NCBI RefSeq assembly: GCF_030512175.1
Contig: NZ_JAULBL010000002.1
Location: forward strand, 308,149-372,148
Reading direction: 5' to 3'
Length of the DNA: 64,000 bases
Origin: Paeniglutamicibacter sulfureus
Lineage (GTDB): Bacteria > Actinomycetota > Actinomycetes > Actinomycetales > Micrococcaceae
Under the pieces are notes generated by a model. That model saw nothing but the letters and a program-made list of their open reading frames with translations. It had not been told where the DNA came from and did not search any database. Of this stretch, positions 1-9,524 are shown piece by piece. The position numbers and the translations under genes are program-made. Each line of letters starts with the position of its first letter. Positions within the stretch are counted from its first letter, which is position 1.

Positions 1-515
1 GCGGCGTCCGGGCAGGCTCGTTGGCTCCCCGCAGGTACCACTTCACCAAGGTATTCACCGCGAACGTGTGCCTCAGGTCGTGGAGCTTAGGGCTGTGTGG
101 CGCGCCGACTCCCACGCCGCCTTCGCGCATAGGTCCCGGAAGGTCCCGCCGACCACGGTATAGAAGAGCCCCTTTCCGGTGACGGTCACGAGGAACGCGT
201 TGGTCTGGCGCTGGGGATGCACCGCACCCCGCAGTTTTGTATAGGAGCCCATGGCCTCCCTGGCCCCATTCTGGAAGGGTACGAGACGGGTCTTTCCGCA
301 CTTAGATTCCCGGATCAGCAACGCTCAACAACCCAATCAGCGATTTGTATGTTGCCGCAGGCAGCCGCGGACCCAGTGCAAACCGAGACTGGGCCATCAA
401 CCCCGCGACGTACCGGGCCGAGTAGATGTAGGGAGGGTGCCACCGTCCCCGATGCGGGAGCAAACCGACAGGAGGGACCCCCGTGCATCGGCTGGAGGGC
501 AGGCACACCTGAGCA
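1..515 (-). pseudogene. Tyrosine recombinase/integrase remnant (catalytic part), runs off window start
   Basis: Pieces of the catalytic domain of a phage-type tyrosine recombinase can be read on the minus strand, but only by changing frame. Around 440-320 the frame reads RYVAGLMAQSRF and LPAATYKSLIGLL, the start of the catalytic domain. Around 321-250 another frame reads ESKCGKTRLVPF, the strand that carries the conserved lysine region. Around 85-50 a third frame reads KLHDLRHTFAVNTLVKWY, the box with the catalytic HxxR. The expected segment between the first two pieces (about 20-25 residues) is deleted, so the gene is dead. It looks like one member of the paired or triple recombinases found in RIT-type elements, but only remnants are seen. 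Whether more lies beyond the window edge is unknown. Confidence 0.75.
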
Positions 516-562
516 CGTCCACGACGAGGTCAGGCCGAATAGGTTTTCGGGGGCTGGTTCGA

Positions 563-1282
563 TCAGGAATACTTTCCTAGGTCCCGCGTGTCCGATGTCC
601 GCGTTCCGTCGCAGGAACCCACCAACTTCTCCACCTCGGTGGCGTCAGTGAAACGGGCAGGCCGGCATCCCTCCATCCTGCGACCGACGACACTGAAATC
701 GCCAGATCCAGCTCTGCCAGGTGGAGCAAGAGCGAACGAACCTCGGCCACGCGTCCGCGCGCGGAACCCAAACTCACCCGCCCGCTCTCGAGCAGCATGA
801 ACGCTGCCACGTCCGACCTCCGCAGGGCGGACGGTTGTGTCGAGGAACCGCCGCGCCAAATTGGCGTATCGAAGTATGGTCATTTCCGAGAGATCACGCT
901 CAGCAGCCAGCCAGTGCCGATAACCCCGCAAGAAGGCTTTAGGGGCTGATGGCGGCTTGACGAGTGCGGCCGGGAGCACGTCCTGCTCGCGTAGGAAAGC
1001 CATCAGCAATGTGTAAACGCTCCGGTGCTTTTTCTGTCGATACCCGGCATCGTGCCGCTACTCATCGAGGGGTTCCACCCTGCGCTCGTTGAAGTCAGAG
1101 ACCGTCAATCCCTCCAAGACAAGCCAGTTACCAACATTGCCAACCACCTTCAACATGCCCCCGGTCGTCCCAGGCGTGTAGCCCAACGACGACAGTCGTG
1201 ATTCGAACTCCAAGATATTGGGCACCATCCGTCCCGGTTTCCGCCGCGTACCCACCATGATCCTGCCCTCCGTTCCGGACAC
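563..1282 (-). pseudogene. Tyrosine recombinase/integrase remnant (N-terminal and core-binding part)
   Basis: A second recombinase is readable on the minus strand. The first segment (1282-1061) is an N-terminal SAM-like fold ending in an in-frame TAG at 1058-1060. The same frame then continues (VYTLLMAFLREQDVL, then YRHWLAAERDLSEMTILRY), which is the core-binding domain. Near 810 the sense shifts to another frame (SGRVSLGSARGRVAEVRSL, VAGWRDAGLP), and near 640 it returns to the first (TDATEVEKLVGSCDGTRTSD). One nonsense codon and at least two frameshifts make it a pseudogene. No catalytic domain of the same protein follows; the next piece belongs to the remnant at 1-515, so the two may have been joined by a deletion. 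Confidence 0.75.
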
Positions 1283-1289
1283 CTTGTTC

Positions 1290-2340
1290 CTTGGAAAGCA
1301 GCATCAACCCCACCACGGGACCATGTCGATGGACGCCAGCGGTTTCCATCCCGTTTCTCATGTGGGCAAGGGTCGAGTCCGACGTTCCGTGAAGGGTATC
1401 GGCATAATCCCGACCTCGGCACAGGGCGATGACGTTCAACTGGTTCTTGGTCAGTGACGCGAGCTCCTTGTCCAGACGGTCCTCCTCCTTGGCAAGGCGC
1501 AGTATCACCACCAACGCGGAGGTGGTGAAGAACCTCGCCTGGATGCCCTGCCGGCACTCGGCGGCCACCAGTTCGGTGGCCATGTGCGTTTTATCCCGTG
1601 CCCATGTCTGCGTAAAGGAACCGGTCTTGGACTCTTTCGATGAAGTCCAGGGATTCCAAGGGATGGCCTCAGTAGTCCTCGGGGAACCTGACGTTGCTGT
1701 AGTCGAACCCGGTGAGGACTTTCATGGCCGGCAGCAGTGCGGCCTTCAGCAGTTCTTGCCGCCCCGATTCGCGTTCGGACACCAACACCCCGTGTAGGTA
1801 GTCACTTTGCTTCGGGGTGCCCTTCTCGGCCCATTCGGTCAGCACTGTGTCGGTGAGCGAGGCATGCTTGCCGGCCTCGAGCAGGTATTGGACGGTGATC
1901 GATCCATGCGGCTTCTCTGGTGGTCATATTCAGGGTGGAGAAGGTGTCGTAGAAGCTCAAGTCCACCTTGGCGGGACAGCATGGCCATGTCCAATTCGTG
2001 CCCATGCGCGATCAGGGTGTGGGCGGCCTTTATCGCGACCTTGAACCCGGTGGTCCCGGGCGCGGCATCCACCGCGTTGAACAACCATCGCCGGTCGGTG
2101 GCGGTGGTTTTGTCCAACCAGTCACGCCGGGTCGGTGACCAGAGTCCGCAACGGCGAATGGGCTCAGTTACCGGGCTTGATCACCAGCATCAGGACCAGG
2201 GACGCGGGGACGAAGATCGTCTCGGTGTGCTTCCCGAAGGCGCGCGGGCAGGTGCAGACCAGTGAGGAATGCTTGTCAAGAATCTGTACCACGTCGTGCC
2301 CGAGCACCACGGTGTTTTGGGGAAAGCTGGGGAGAGGCGC
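1290..2340 (-). pseudogene. IS21-family remnant: IstA C-terminus and IstB ATPase
   Basis: Read from 2340 downward, the minus strand gives the tail of an IS21-type IstA transposase (TVVLGHDVVQILDKHSSLV, then TETIFVPASLVLMLVIKPG, then WLFNAVDAAPGTTGFKVAI) broken by frameshifts. An IstB helper ATPase follows: YLLEAGKHASLTDTV near 1890, HGVLVSERESGRQELLKAA near 1790, LDFIERVQDRFLYADMGTG near 1620, then RQGIQARFFTTSALVVILRL near 1540. The Walker A motif is destroyed: after DMGTG the frame runs into TAA where GKTHMA is expected, and HMATELVAA resumes in another frame. The Walker B region is shifted again near 1410. No terminal inverted repeats were identified. The element is long inactive. Confidence 0.75.
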
Positions 2341-2389
2341 AATGGCTGAATAATCTGCTCGGAGTGCATGCGGGATCTTACTTCGGTAC

Positions 2390-2405
2390 GGTTTCACGTG
2401 AAACA
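2390..2405. promoter_or_regulatory. parS: parS site 1 (ParB binding)
   Basis: GTTTCACGTGAAAC lies at 2391-2404. It matches the palindromic 16-base ParB-binding consensus TGTTTCACGTGAAACA at all positions but the first. parS sites seed ParB spreading and ParA-driven segregation of the origin region. Confidence 0.88.
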
Positions 2406-2456
2406 TCTAGTTCCTATCGTTTGAGAAGGGAATCGAGACCTGGCCAAGATGTTGAG

Positions 2457-2472
2457 TGTTTCACGTGAAACA
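2457..2472. promoter_or_regulatory. parS: parS site 2 (ParB binding)
   Basis: TGTTTCACGTGAAACA, a perfect 16 of 16 match to the parS consensus. It is 67 bases from site 1 and 67 from site 3, a strikingly even spacing (start to start). Confidence 0.93.
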
Positions 2473-2523
2473 CTCCGTAAGCGCGTAAGGCACCAATCGT
2501 GATCTACGGAGGCTGGCCGTGTT

Positions 2524-2539
2524 TGTTTCACGTGAAACA
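2524..2539. promoter_or_regulatory. parS: parS site 3 (ParB binding)
   Basis: TGTTTCACGTGAAACA, again a perfect match. Three sites in 150 bases mark this as a chromosomal centromere-like cluster near the origin, yet parA and parB themselves are not in the window. Confidence 0.93.
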
Positions 2540-4530
2540 GTGCCCATGCCGCCCAACCTAGGGTCGAATCGTTCAGGATGAAACGGTCGGTATGCCGATC
2601 CCTGACCGCAGTAGATCACGGTCGTCGCGCGACTGGGGGAGCGGCGCACAGGAGCGCAGAAGCCGCGTACGCGCAGCTTTGGGGGAGTGGCGGCGCATGC
2701 AAGGCGCCTCGAACGGTAAGCCCTCCATTGTTGCAGTGACCCGCACGCGCCCAACGGATAATGAATTCGAACTAGCCCACGGCTTCAAGCCTGCCCAAAC
2801 GGTACTACTGGCATGCTGAACATGGAGGGATGAGGGGCAGGATCGAAGGCCTTTCCCATGAAGGATCGATAAATGTAACCCAATCCTGTTCATCCCGTGG
2901 TGTGCATGAACCATCATGGATATGAGCGACATGCGGCCCGGGAGCCACACACCGGGGACAACGGTCGCTCATGACAGATGCCTGATGACCAATCGGCATC
3001 CGGGTTGGTTCGCGGAGATGCGAATGCGCCGGTCAAGATCATCCGTCACCGCCTGATTTCCTGTCGGGCGAAAATCGCGGGCAGTCACAAACTGCATGCA
3101 CATGACCGGCGACCATCCAAGGCTCACATGCAAACTTGCCTCGCGAACTCAACGTCGAGGTGCCGTCGCTCGGGACAAATCACGCTTGATTAGAACGGAG
3201 AAAGAATTGCACACGCCGCACCGCCCGCTGGATACTCGACGGTGGGGTATCGCAGAGAGATTTGGTGGCTGCTTGGTGACGATTCATGGACGTCCTGAGC
3301 GTTGAGCGAATTTTGGTGATGAATATCTGACTCTAAGAGAGTCACCAATATTGCCGTTCAGAGCCACCAATTGCGCCTTGGAAGGCGTCAATACTGCGCG
3401 TGGGGACCATCCCGGGGAAACGGGAATAGTCTTCATGGGAACCGCTTTGCCGTCGACTTGGAGCAGGCCCTGCGAAATGAGTGAGTCGGTCCGGCCTCGA
3501 CCGATTGCCCCGATTGCTCAGGACAACATGCTGCTGGGCACCGCGAAGCTCTGGAAATGCACTGCGGACTCCATTCTGCCGCCGATCCGCGGGCTGTTGC
3601 CGGAGCGCGCTACAGGGAAGGGGCTCTGCCTGCGGATCGAGTCTTGGGACCGCCGCTGCGGCTCAACCTCGCCGGTGCTCTGCAGGCAGTATCCGTAGAA
3701 TGGCTACCGCCATCGACTCGGCTTCGGCGGCCACGCCGAAGCGAACATGGACCGGACCATTATCAACACCATCTGTAGCGAAACCGGAACGTACAACTTG
3801 CGCGAGAAGATCGATGCCGTCCAGGCCGGCGAGGAACCGTTGGAGGCCGGTGGCAATATCCGGTGGCTCTCAAACCTCCGGATATTCAGTCGACGTCGAA
3901 CAGGCACGGCGGATGCTCTCCGCCAAGAGGTCTCACGGCTCCCCGCCCAAGAACATCGAGGGGTTGGGAACCGATGGGGAGCTGACAACGGCAAGCCTGG
4001 AACGGATGCGACCATTGAATTGCTCAGTCGGTGGATCGTGCACGCGCGTGCGTTGAACAACGAGGCATCGTCAGACCCAACACGAACCAAGCCTGAAGCC
4101 ACGGATTCACTGTCGCGCAAAGGAAAACGTCTGCGTCAATCCTGGATATGGCGGGGCAGTGTGTGGGTGACGAGCTGCAGACCAGCGGTCCGTGAACTTC
4201 ACGGACGGTCGGATTTGATCGGGCGTGTTGCCCGAACAGGGGCAAGTGTTTCGGCGCGGACTGACAGCGTTCCGTCATTGTTGCTGTTCGCGAAGCTTGA
4301 GGCTGCAAGCAAATGGCTGAGGTGTCGACAAGCCGGAGGCCATCTATGGCAGGTGTGTAGATCCTAGTGAGTTACGGAAACTAAAACCGGGCATCGATGC
4401 CGAGTCGAACAGGATCGACTACGTTTTCTAGGTAAACAAACAATTTCAATTGTATATGGACAGCACTTGTTCCAGAGCGTATCCATTGTCGTTCGATCGG
4501 GAGACGGACCCGAGGTAGGGCTTAAAAAAT
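2540..4530. other. About 2 kb without a recognisable gene
   Basis: Several open frames of 70-200 codons exist on both strands, the longest at 3747-4367 on the plus strand. None has a convincing ribosome site, recognisable family or the codon pattern of its neighbours. The base composition is less GC-biased than the flanking genes. I read it as decayed DNA, possibly old mobile-element sequence, between the parS cluster and the conserved trxA block. Confidence 0.5.
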
Positions 4531-4567
4531 GCTCGGTGCATCCGGCCCGTGGGGCGGATGCACCGAG
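4531..4567 (-). terminator. Rho-independent terminator of trxA
   Basis: GCTCGGTGCATCCG and its exact complement form a 14-base-pair stem with a 9-10 base loop. On the minus strand it is followed directly by a T-rich run (ATTTTTTAAG). It starts 23 bases past the trxA stop. Confidence 0.9.
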
Positions 4568-4589
4568 CTGGTGGATTCGAGGGCGCGTA

Positions 4590-4913
4590 TTAGAGGTACG
4601 CGGCGAATTCCTTTTCCAGGACCGGCTTTGGCTTGGCGCCGATGGAGGTCGCGACATGTTCGCCGCCCTGGAAGACGTAGACGGCGGGGATGCTGGTGAT
4701 CCCGTACTTGGCGGCGATGGCCGGGTTGTCATCGACGTTGACCTTGACCACGTCGACCTTCTCGGCGTGCTCGGCCGCGATCTGCTCGAGGATCGGGGTC
4801 AGCTGGCGGCAGGGGCCGCACCATTCGGCCCAGAAGTCCACGATGACGGGCTTGGCGGCCTCGAGGACATCGGCCTGGAACGTTGCGTCGGTGACGTCTT
4901 TGGTCTGGCTCAT
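4590..4913 (-). CDS. trxA: Thioredoxin
   Basis: Small cytoplasmic disulfide reductase, recycled by the thioredoxin reductase encoded just upstream. The protein of 107 residues has the thioredoxin fold with the active site WAEWCGPC near residue 30 and the cis-proline region (ITSIPAVYVF) near residue 74. I chose the ATG at 4913 because an AAAGG lies about 9 bases upstream; a GTG three codons earlier overlaps that site. It sits 50 bases after trxB on the same strand and ends at a strong terminator, so trxB-trxA is one transcript. Length and motifs are fully typical. Confidence 0.96.
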   Translation of the reverse strand: MSQTKDVTDATFQADVLEAAKPVIVDFWAEWCGPCRQLTPILEQIAAEHAEKVDVVKVNVDDNPAIAAKYGITSIPAVYVFQGGEHVATSIGAKPKPVLEKEFAAYL

Positions 4914-4962
4914 GGCCTGCACCTTTCGTTAAGGATTTCTTCCCAGTGCTTGGGAAGGGGAT

Positions 4963-5949
4963 CTAGTTGGAGACGGAAACCGCTGCCGGGGTCGCGGCGT
5001 TGGAGTGGACGTCTGCGAGGTAGTGCTCGACGTCCAGGGCCGCGGCGCAGCCGGAGCCGGCGGCGGTGATGGCCTGGCGGTAAGAGGAATCGATGACGTC
5101 TCCTGCGGCGAAGACGCCGGGGAGGCTGGTCTTGGAGGTGCGGCCTTCGACGGCGATGGTTCCTTCGGCCGTGAGGGTCAGTACGTCCTTGACCAGGTCG
5201 GTGCGTGGGTCGTTGCCGATGGCTACGAACATGCCGGTGACCGGGACGTCCTGGCGGGCGTCTGTCTTGAGGTTGCGCAGCGTCATGCCGGTGACCTTCT
5301 GCTCGCCGGTGATGCCAACGACCTCGGAGTCCCAGATGAATTCGATCTTCGGGTGGGCCAGGGCGCGATCGGCCATGATCTTGGAGGCGCGCAGGGTATC
5401 GCGGCGGTGGACCACGGTGACCTTGGAGGCAAACTTGGTCAGGAAGAGTGCTTCTTCCATGGCCGAGTCGCCGCCGCCGATTACGGCGATTTCCTGTTCG
5501 CGGAAGAAGAAGCCGTCGCAGGTCGCGCACCAGGAGACGCCGTGTCCGGAAAGGCGCTTCTCGTCGGGCAGGCCGATCTCGCGGTAGGCCGAGCCGGTGG
5601 AGAGGATCACGGCGTGGGCGCGGTACACGGTGCCGTCGCCCAGGGTGACGACCTTGACGTCGCCGGCCAGATCGACGGCGGTGACGTCGTCGAAGAGGAT
5701 CTCGGCGCCGAAACGCTCGGCCTGCTTCTGCATGTTGTCCATGAGGTCCGGACCCATGATGCCCTCGGGGAAGCCGGGGAAGTTTTCCACGTCGGTGGTG
5801 TTCATGAGCTCGCCGCCGGCGGTCACCGAGCCGGCGATGACCAGGGGCTGCAGGTTCGCACGTGCCGTGTAAACGGCCGCGGTGTAGCCGGCGGGGCCCG
5901 AACCGATGATGATGACGTTGCGGATGGCGTCTTGTGCTTCTGTGGCCAC
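4963..5949 (-). CDS. trxB: Thioredoxin-disulfide reductase
   Basis: FAD enzyme that passes electrons from NADPH to thioredoxin. The 328-residue protein has the FAD-binding GSGPAGYTAA near residue 17, the redox-active CATC near residue 142, the NADPH-binding GGGDSAMEE near residue 158, and the C-terminal FAD motif GVFAAGDVID near residue 275. This is the low-molecular-weight bacterial type. The product reduces the TrxA encoded directly downstream. The short tail rich in Ala, Val and Ser is variable in the family. Confidence 0.96.
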   Translation of the reverse strand: MATEAQDAIRNVIIIGSGPAGYTAAVYTARANLQPLVIAGSVTAGGELMNTTDVENFPGFPEGIMGPDLMDNMQKQAERFGAEILFDDVTAVDLAGDVKVVTLGDGTVYRAHAVILSTGSAYREIGLPDEKRLSGHGVSWCATCDGFFFREQEIAVIGGGDSAMEEALFLTKFASKVTVVHRRDTLRASKIMADRALAHPKIEFIWDSEVVGITGEQKVTGMTLRNLKTDARQDVPVTGMFVAIGNDPRTDLVKDVLTLTAEGTIAVEGRTSKTSLPGVFAAGDVIDSSYRQAITAAGSGCAAALDVEHYLADVHSNAATPAAVSVSN

Positions 5950-6057
5950 GGGTCGGTGAACCTTTCATGAGTGCGGCCTGGTTCAAACACGCCGCGGGTA
6001 AGGGGGACTGTCCTGCATAACAGCCAATGCAGTGTTGGTATTCCCGGCCGGGTGGGG

Positions 6058-7659
6058 CTAGGAGACGCGGAACTCGCCGATTTGCAGGCCGTACGGGCGG
6101 GAGGCGTTGCCGCCCGAGGCGCGGCGCGGCAGTTCGGTGACGTTAAGGAACACGTATTGCCCCTTGGCAGCTGCACCGTTCTCGCCGCTGACCGGGACGC
6201 TTACAGTCGGTCCGGTGAAGGAACCGCTGGAAACCATCTTGGCATCGGAAAGGTCGTCCGTTTCACCGACGCGGATTTCGAAGGATCCACCGGTGCCGTT
6301 CAAACCCTCAAGCTGGATTTCCGTGACGTCGGAAACTTCTTCCAGCTCCGCGATGAGCACCATGTTCGATGCAAGTCCGCCGAACTGGGGGGACGTGTAG
6401 GAGTATGACCTGTAGAGGCTTGCCGGGTTGCCGTCGATCGCCTTGGAAAGGGTGCTGTCCGTCTCCGCGTTGAGGTCCTGGTTGCCAGGCACCATGCGCG
6501 AGAGGTCGGCGACCACGGGCTCGACGGGGGCGGCGCTCGGCGATTCCGAGGCCGGCTCGCTGCCGCCGCTGGTATCGGGGGCACTTTGCGTGGGGGAGTC
6601 GCTGGCCACGGGTTCGGGGGCGCGGCCGCCCAATGCGTTGAAGGCGAAGACGACGGCCAAGACCAGCACTGCACACAGCAACGCACCCACGAGCAGGCGC
6701 GTGGTCTTCTTTCGGCCTTCACCAGCTTCCTCGTCCTCATCCTCGTAGTCCTCTTGCAGCGGCTCCGAGTACGACTGGGCTGCGACGGGGAAGCTGGAGG
6801 CCACGCGCTGGCCCGATTCGTCGACGTTGATGCCACGGGACTTCTGCGCCGCTGCAAGGGCGGCAGCGGACGTCACGACGGGTTCCTCGGTGTGGTCAGT
6901 GGTTTCCATCCGAGTGACCTTGGGAGCAGGCTGGCCGACGGGCGGTGCCGTGGGCGCCGGGGGAGTGGTGGGGGTGGCCTGCGTCGCGGCAGGGGTTTCG
7001 CGTGGCGCGGGGGTCGGGGAGGAAGCCGCCGGGGCAGGGGCGGAGGGAGAGGACGCCGAAACGGCAGGAGCCTGCTCGGTGCTCGAACCCACCGATGCAG
7101 CGGGCAGAACCGGGGGGACCGACGGCGGGGTCTGCTTGCCGCGGCCGAAGCGGCCCTTGATGCTGTTTAGTTTCTCGTTGAGGCTGATTTCCGGCAGCCG
7201 GTCGAGCATGGATGGACGCTGCTCTTCCTGGGTGCGCTGGTCCTCGTAGTATTCGGCGTCGTCTTCGTAGCGTGCCGGCTCCTTTGAGCGGGTCACGCCG
7301 AAGATCTCGGTCCCCAGGGTGTCGGTGTAGAACGGCTCGACGTAGGGGGCATCGACCTGGACCACCAGATCCAGAAGGTCTGCGGGCTCCGCAAGGTTTG
7401 TCACCAGGTAGGTGTTTCCCTCGGAAATTCCCAGGTCCAGGACCTGGACCGCGGCATAGCGTTCGCCGGTGGCAATTTCGCGCGCACTCGTGGCCAGCTG
7501 CGAGGCATTGGCCGTTGAACCGACCAGGATGCTGACAGGCCGGTTGAGCACCTGATCGATGCCACTGAGGACCTGGTCTCCGTCGGCTGAGGTCAAGACC
7601 AATTCGGTGACCTGGTAGCGGCCGCCAAGCATGGCGCCGGCGTCGATGGGCTGCGACAC
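6058..7659 (-). CDS. Membrane protein: partial pseudokinase, TM helix, extracellular jelly-roll-like domain
   Basis: 533 residues with four parts. Residues 10-105 resemble only the N-lobe of a Ser/Thr kinase (GGRYQVTELV, then NRPVSILVGS where an active kinase has the catalytic Lys, then NTYLVTNLAEPADLLDLV). The Lys is missing and there is no HRD or DFG, so it cannot be an active kinase. Residues 130-316 are a Pro/Ala/acidic linker, residues 319-342 a single membrane helix after RKKTTR, and residues 385-533 a discoidin/carbohydrate-binding-like domain predicted outside. In mycobacteria MurJ (MviN) itself carries a C-terminal pseudokinase, a helix and an extracellular domain; here the same order occurs as a separate gene next to murJ. 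I infer a partner of MurJ. The start is GTG at 7659 with GGGAGGG upstream. Confidence 0.72.
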   Translation of the reverse strand: MSQPIDAGAMLGGRYQVTELVLTSADGDQVLSGIDQVLNRPVSILVGSTANASQLATSAREIATGERYAAVQVLDLGISEGNTYLVTNLAEPADLLDLVVQVDAPYVEPFYTDTLGTEIFGVTRSKEPARYEDDAEYYEDQRTQEEQRPSMLDRLPEISLNEKLNSIKGRFGRGKQTPPSVPPVLPAASVGSSTEQAPAVSASSPSAPAPAASSPTPAPRETPAATQATPTTPPAPTAPPVGQPAPKVTRMETTDHTEEPVVTSAAALAAAQKSRGINVDESGQRVASSFPVAAQSYSEPLQEDYEDEDEEAGEGRKKTTRLLVGALLCAVLVLAVVFAFNALGGRAPEPVASDSPTQSAPDTSGGSEPASESPSAAPVEPVVADLSRMVPGNQDLNAETDSTLSKAIDGNPASLYRSYSYTSPQFGGLASNMVLIAELEEVSDVTEIQLEGLNGTGGSFEIRVGETDDLSDAKMVSSGSFTGPTVSVPVSGENGAAAKGQYVFLNVTELPRRASGGNASRPYGLQIGEFRVS

Positions 7660-7802
7660 GATTCCCTCCCGGGATTACTTTGCGTTGCCGGCACCCTCGT
7701 GGGTGCCCCGTTCCATGTTACCGGGATGGGGACGGGATTTCTCGAAGTCCCAAGCCGAAGCCGGGGGCGCGCCGAGTCTCCCGAACCCGCCAGTTGCTCC
7801 GA

Positions 7803-9524
7803 TTACCGCCGCAGTGAAGGGATTCGGCGGGCCAGCGGACCCAGGAAATCATCTAGCTCCTCCGAGCGCATCAGGCGCAGCAAAATGATGTAGACCAGGG
7901 CCATGACGGACCCGACGACGACAATCGAGACGACCGCGGCACCGATGGAACTCCAAGCAAATCCCCAGTCGTAGCCGCCCAGCAGCCACAGCACCACAGC
8001 CCCCACGGCACCGGAAATGGTGGCCATCATGCCGATGCGGATATACGCGGTCGCGACCCTGGCGCTGCCGTAGTCGCCATAGCGGCGGACGATCAGGAAG
8101 TGCGCGATCACCGCGGAGAGCACATTGGTGGCACCGTAGATCAGCGCCACGGCCCGGGCGATGTCCGTTGTAGGCAGGACCTGCACCGCGACGAAGGCCA
8201 ATGCGACGGTGAGGCTGGCGACAACGGTCTGGATCAGCATGGGGGTCTTGGTGTCTTCCTCGGCGAAGAAGACACGGATCATGAAGAAGTGAATGGACTT
8301 GAATGGCAGCCCGAGCGTCGTGAGAAGCAACAACTGGCCGATGGCGGCGCCCTGCAACATCGCGGTGGAGGAGCTGCCGGCAAACAGCCGGCCCAACGGC
8401 CCGGCGAGCACGATGAAGGCCACCGAGGCGAAGACGATCGGAACCGCGCTGGTGCGCAGCCCGCGAGAGAGCAGTGGCGCTATGTCCTCGCGGCGTTTCT
8501 CATGGAAGGCCTTGGTGAACTCGTTAAAGAGCATTGTGGCCAAGGTGAGGGCAAAGATGGAGTGTGGCAGCACGGTGATCAGCTGGGAGGTGTTCAAGGC
8601 GTATTCGCCCGGAACCGTAGCCCCGCCGTCGGGCAGCAACAGACGTGCCGGAGCCGCGGCCGAGACGAACTTGGAGTTGATCAGTGAGGCGATGTTGCCC
8701 ACCATCATCGACCCCAGCGTCCAGGCGGCCAGCTTGCCCACGTGCCGCAGGCCCATGCCGCGCCAGGAGAAATCCGGGCGCAAGTTCAGTCCGACGCGGC
8801 GCAAAGGCCAGAACAGGGCCAGCGCCTGGACCGCGATGCCCAGGGTGGCGCCGCCTGCCAGCAGGACGGTCTGCTCGGAGGTCCAGGCGGCCAGCTGGTC
8901 GCCGTCCCCGGAGTAGGCGCCAAAGAGGATGATGAAGGTTCCGATGGTGCAGATCTGCACCAGGTTGTTGGCCACCGGTGCCCACATATAGGCACCGAAC
9001 CGGCTGTGGGCGTTGAGCACCTGGCCAATCACCGCGTAGACGCCGTAGAAGAAAATCTGTGGCAGGCACCAATACGCAAACGTGGTTCCCATGGCGATCA
9101 TCGCCGGGGTCCAGTCCAGGGTCAGCACCTTGATCAGCGGTCCCGCCATGGAAACCAGCAGCACCGTGGCAAGGCCCATCACCACGATCGTGAGGGTCAC
9201 GAGCTTGGAGGTGTACGCGGATCCGCGGTCGGACGCCTTCGAGGCCTTGATGAGCTGGGGAACCAGCACCACGTTGAAGATGCCGCCGGCCAGCAGCATG
9301 AAGATGATCGTCGGGATGACGTTCGCCTTCTCGAAGATGTCGGCCATCGTGGTGCTCGAGCCGATGGCAACAGCCAGCAGCGCGGTGCGGATGAAGCCGA
9401 GTACGCGGGAGACCATGGTGCCCGACGCCATTAGCGCGTAGGCCTTGGACTGGCTGTGTGATTGCTTGGCCGGGGTCTGTGGAGGCGTGCTGGGACGCGC
9501 GGGGTGTTTAGATACCTGGGACAT
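7803..9524 (-). CDS. murJ: Lipid II flippase MurJ (MviN family)
   Basis: Polytopic membrane protein that moves lipid II across the membrane for peptidoglycan synthesis. After a cytoplasmic N-terminus of about 30 residues the sequence enters the family signature (VSRVLGFIRTALLA, then PTIIFMLLAGGIFNVVLVPQ) and continues with regularly spaced hydrophobic segments, consistent with about 14 helices. From the ATG at 9524 the protein is 573 residues. That ATG lies inside the last codons of the NUDIX gene (17-base overlap), implying translational coupling; an upstream in-frame start at 9599 lies deep in the NUDIX gene and is less likely. Unlike mycobacterial MviN there is no fused pseudokinase; a comparable domain is encoded by the next gene downstream. 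Confidence 0.93.
   Translation of the reverse strand: MSQVSKHPARPSTPPQTPAKQSHSQSKAYALMASGTMVSRVLGFIRTALLAVAIGSSTTMADIFEKANVIPTIIFMLLAGGIFNVVLVPQLIKASKASDRGSAYTSKLVTLTIVVMGLATVLLVSMAGPLIKVLTLDWTPAMIAMGTTFAYWCLPQIFFYGVYAVIGQVLNAHSRFGAYMWAPVANNLVQICTIGTFIILFGAYSGDGDQLAAWTSEQTVLLAGGATLGIAVQALALFWPLRRVGLNLRPDFSWRGMGLRHVGKLAAWTLGSMMVGNIASLINSKFVSAAAPARLLLPDGGATVPGEYALNTSQLITVLPHSIFALTLATMLFNEFTKAFHEKRREDIAPLLSRGLRTSAVPIVFASVAFIVLAGPLGRLFAGSSSTAMLQGAAIGQLLLLTTLGLPFKSIHFFMIRVFFAEEDTKTPMLIQTVVASLTVALAFVAVQVLPTTDIARAVALIYGATNVLSAVIAHFLIVRRYGDYGSARVATAYIRIGMMATISGAVGAVVLWLLGGYDWGFAWSSIGAAVVSIVVVGSVMALVYIILLRLMRSEELDDFLGPLARRIPSLRR

Noticed and set aside
3747-4367. A 206-codon plus-strand frame in the region right of parS
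   Set aside because: No ribosome site, no recognisable domain and codon choice unlike the flanking genes; kept only as part of the gene-free stretch.
4910-5986. A 358-codon open frame overlapping trxB on the same strand
   Set aside because: Low-complexity Arg/His/Pro-rich translation caused by the high GC of trxB read in another frame; trxB has all family motifs.
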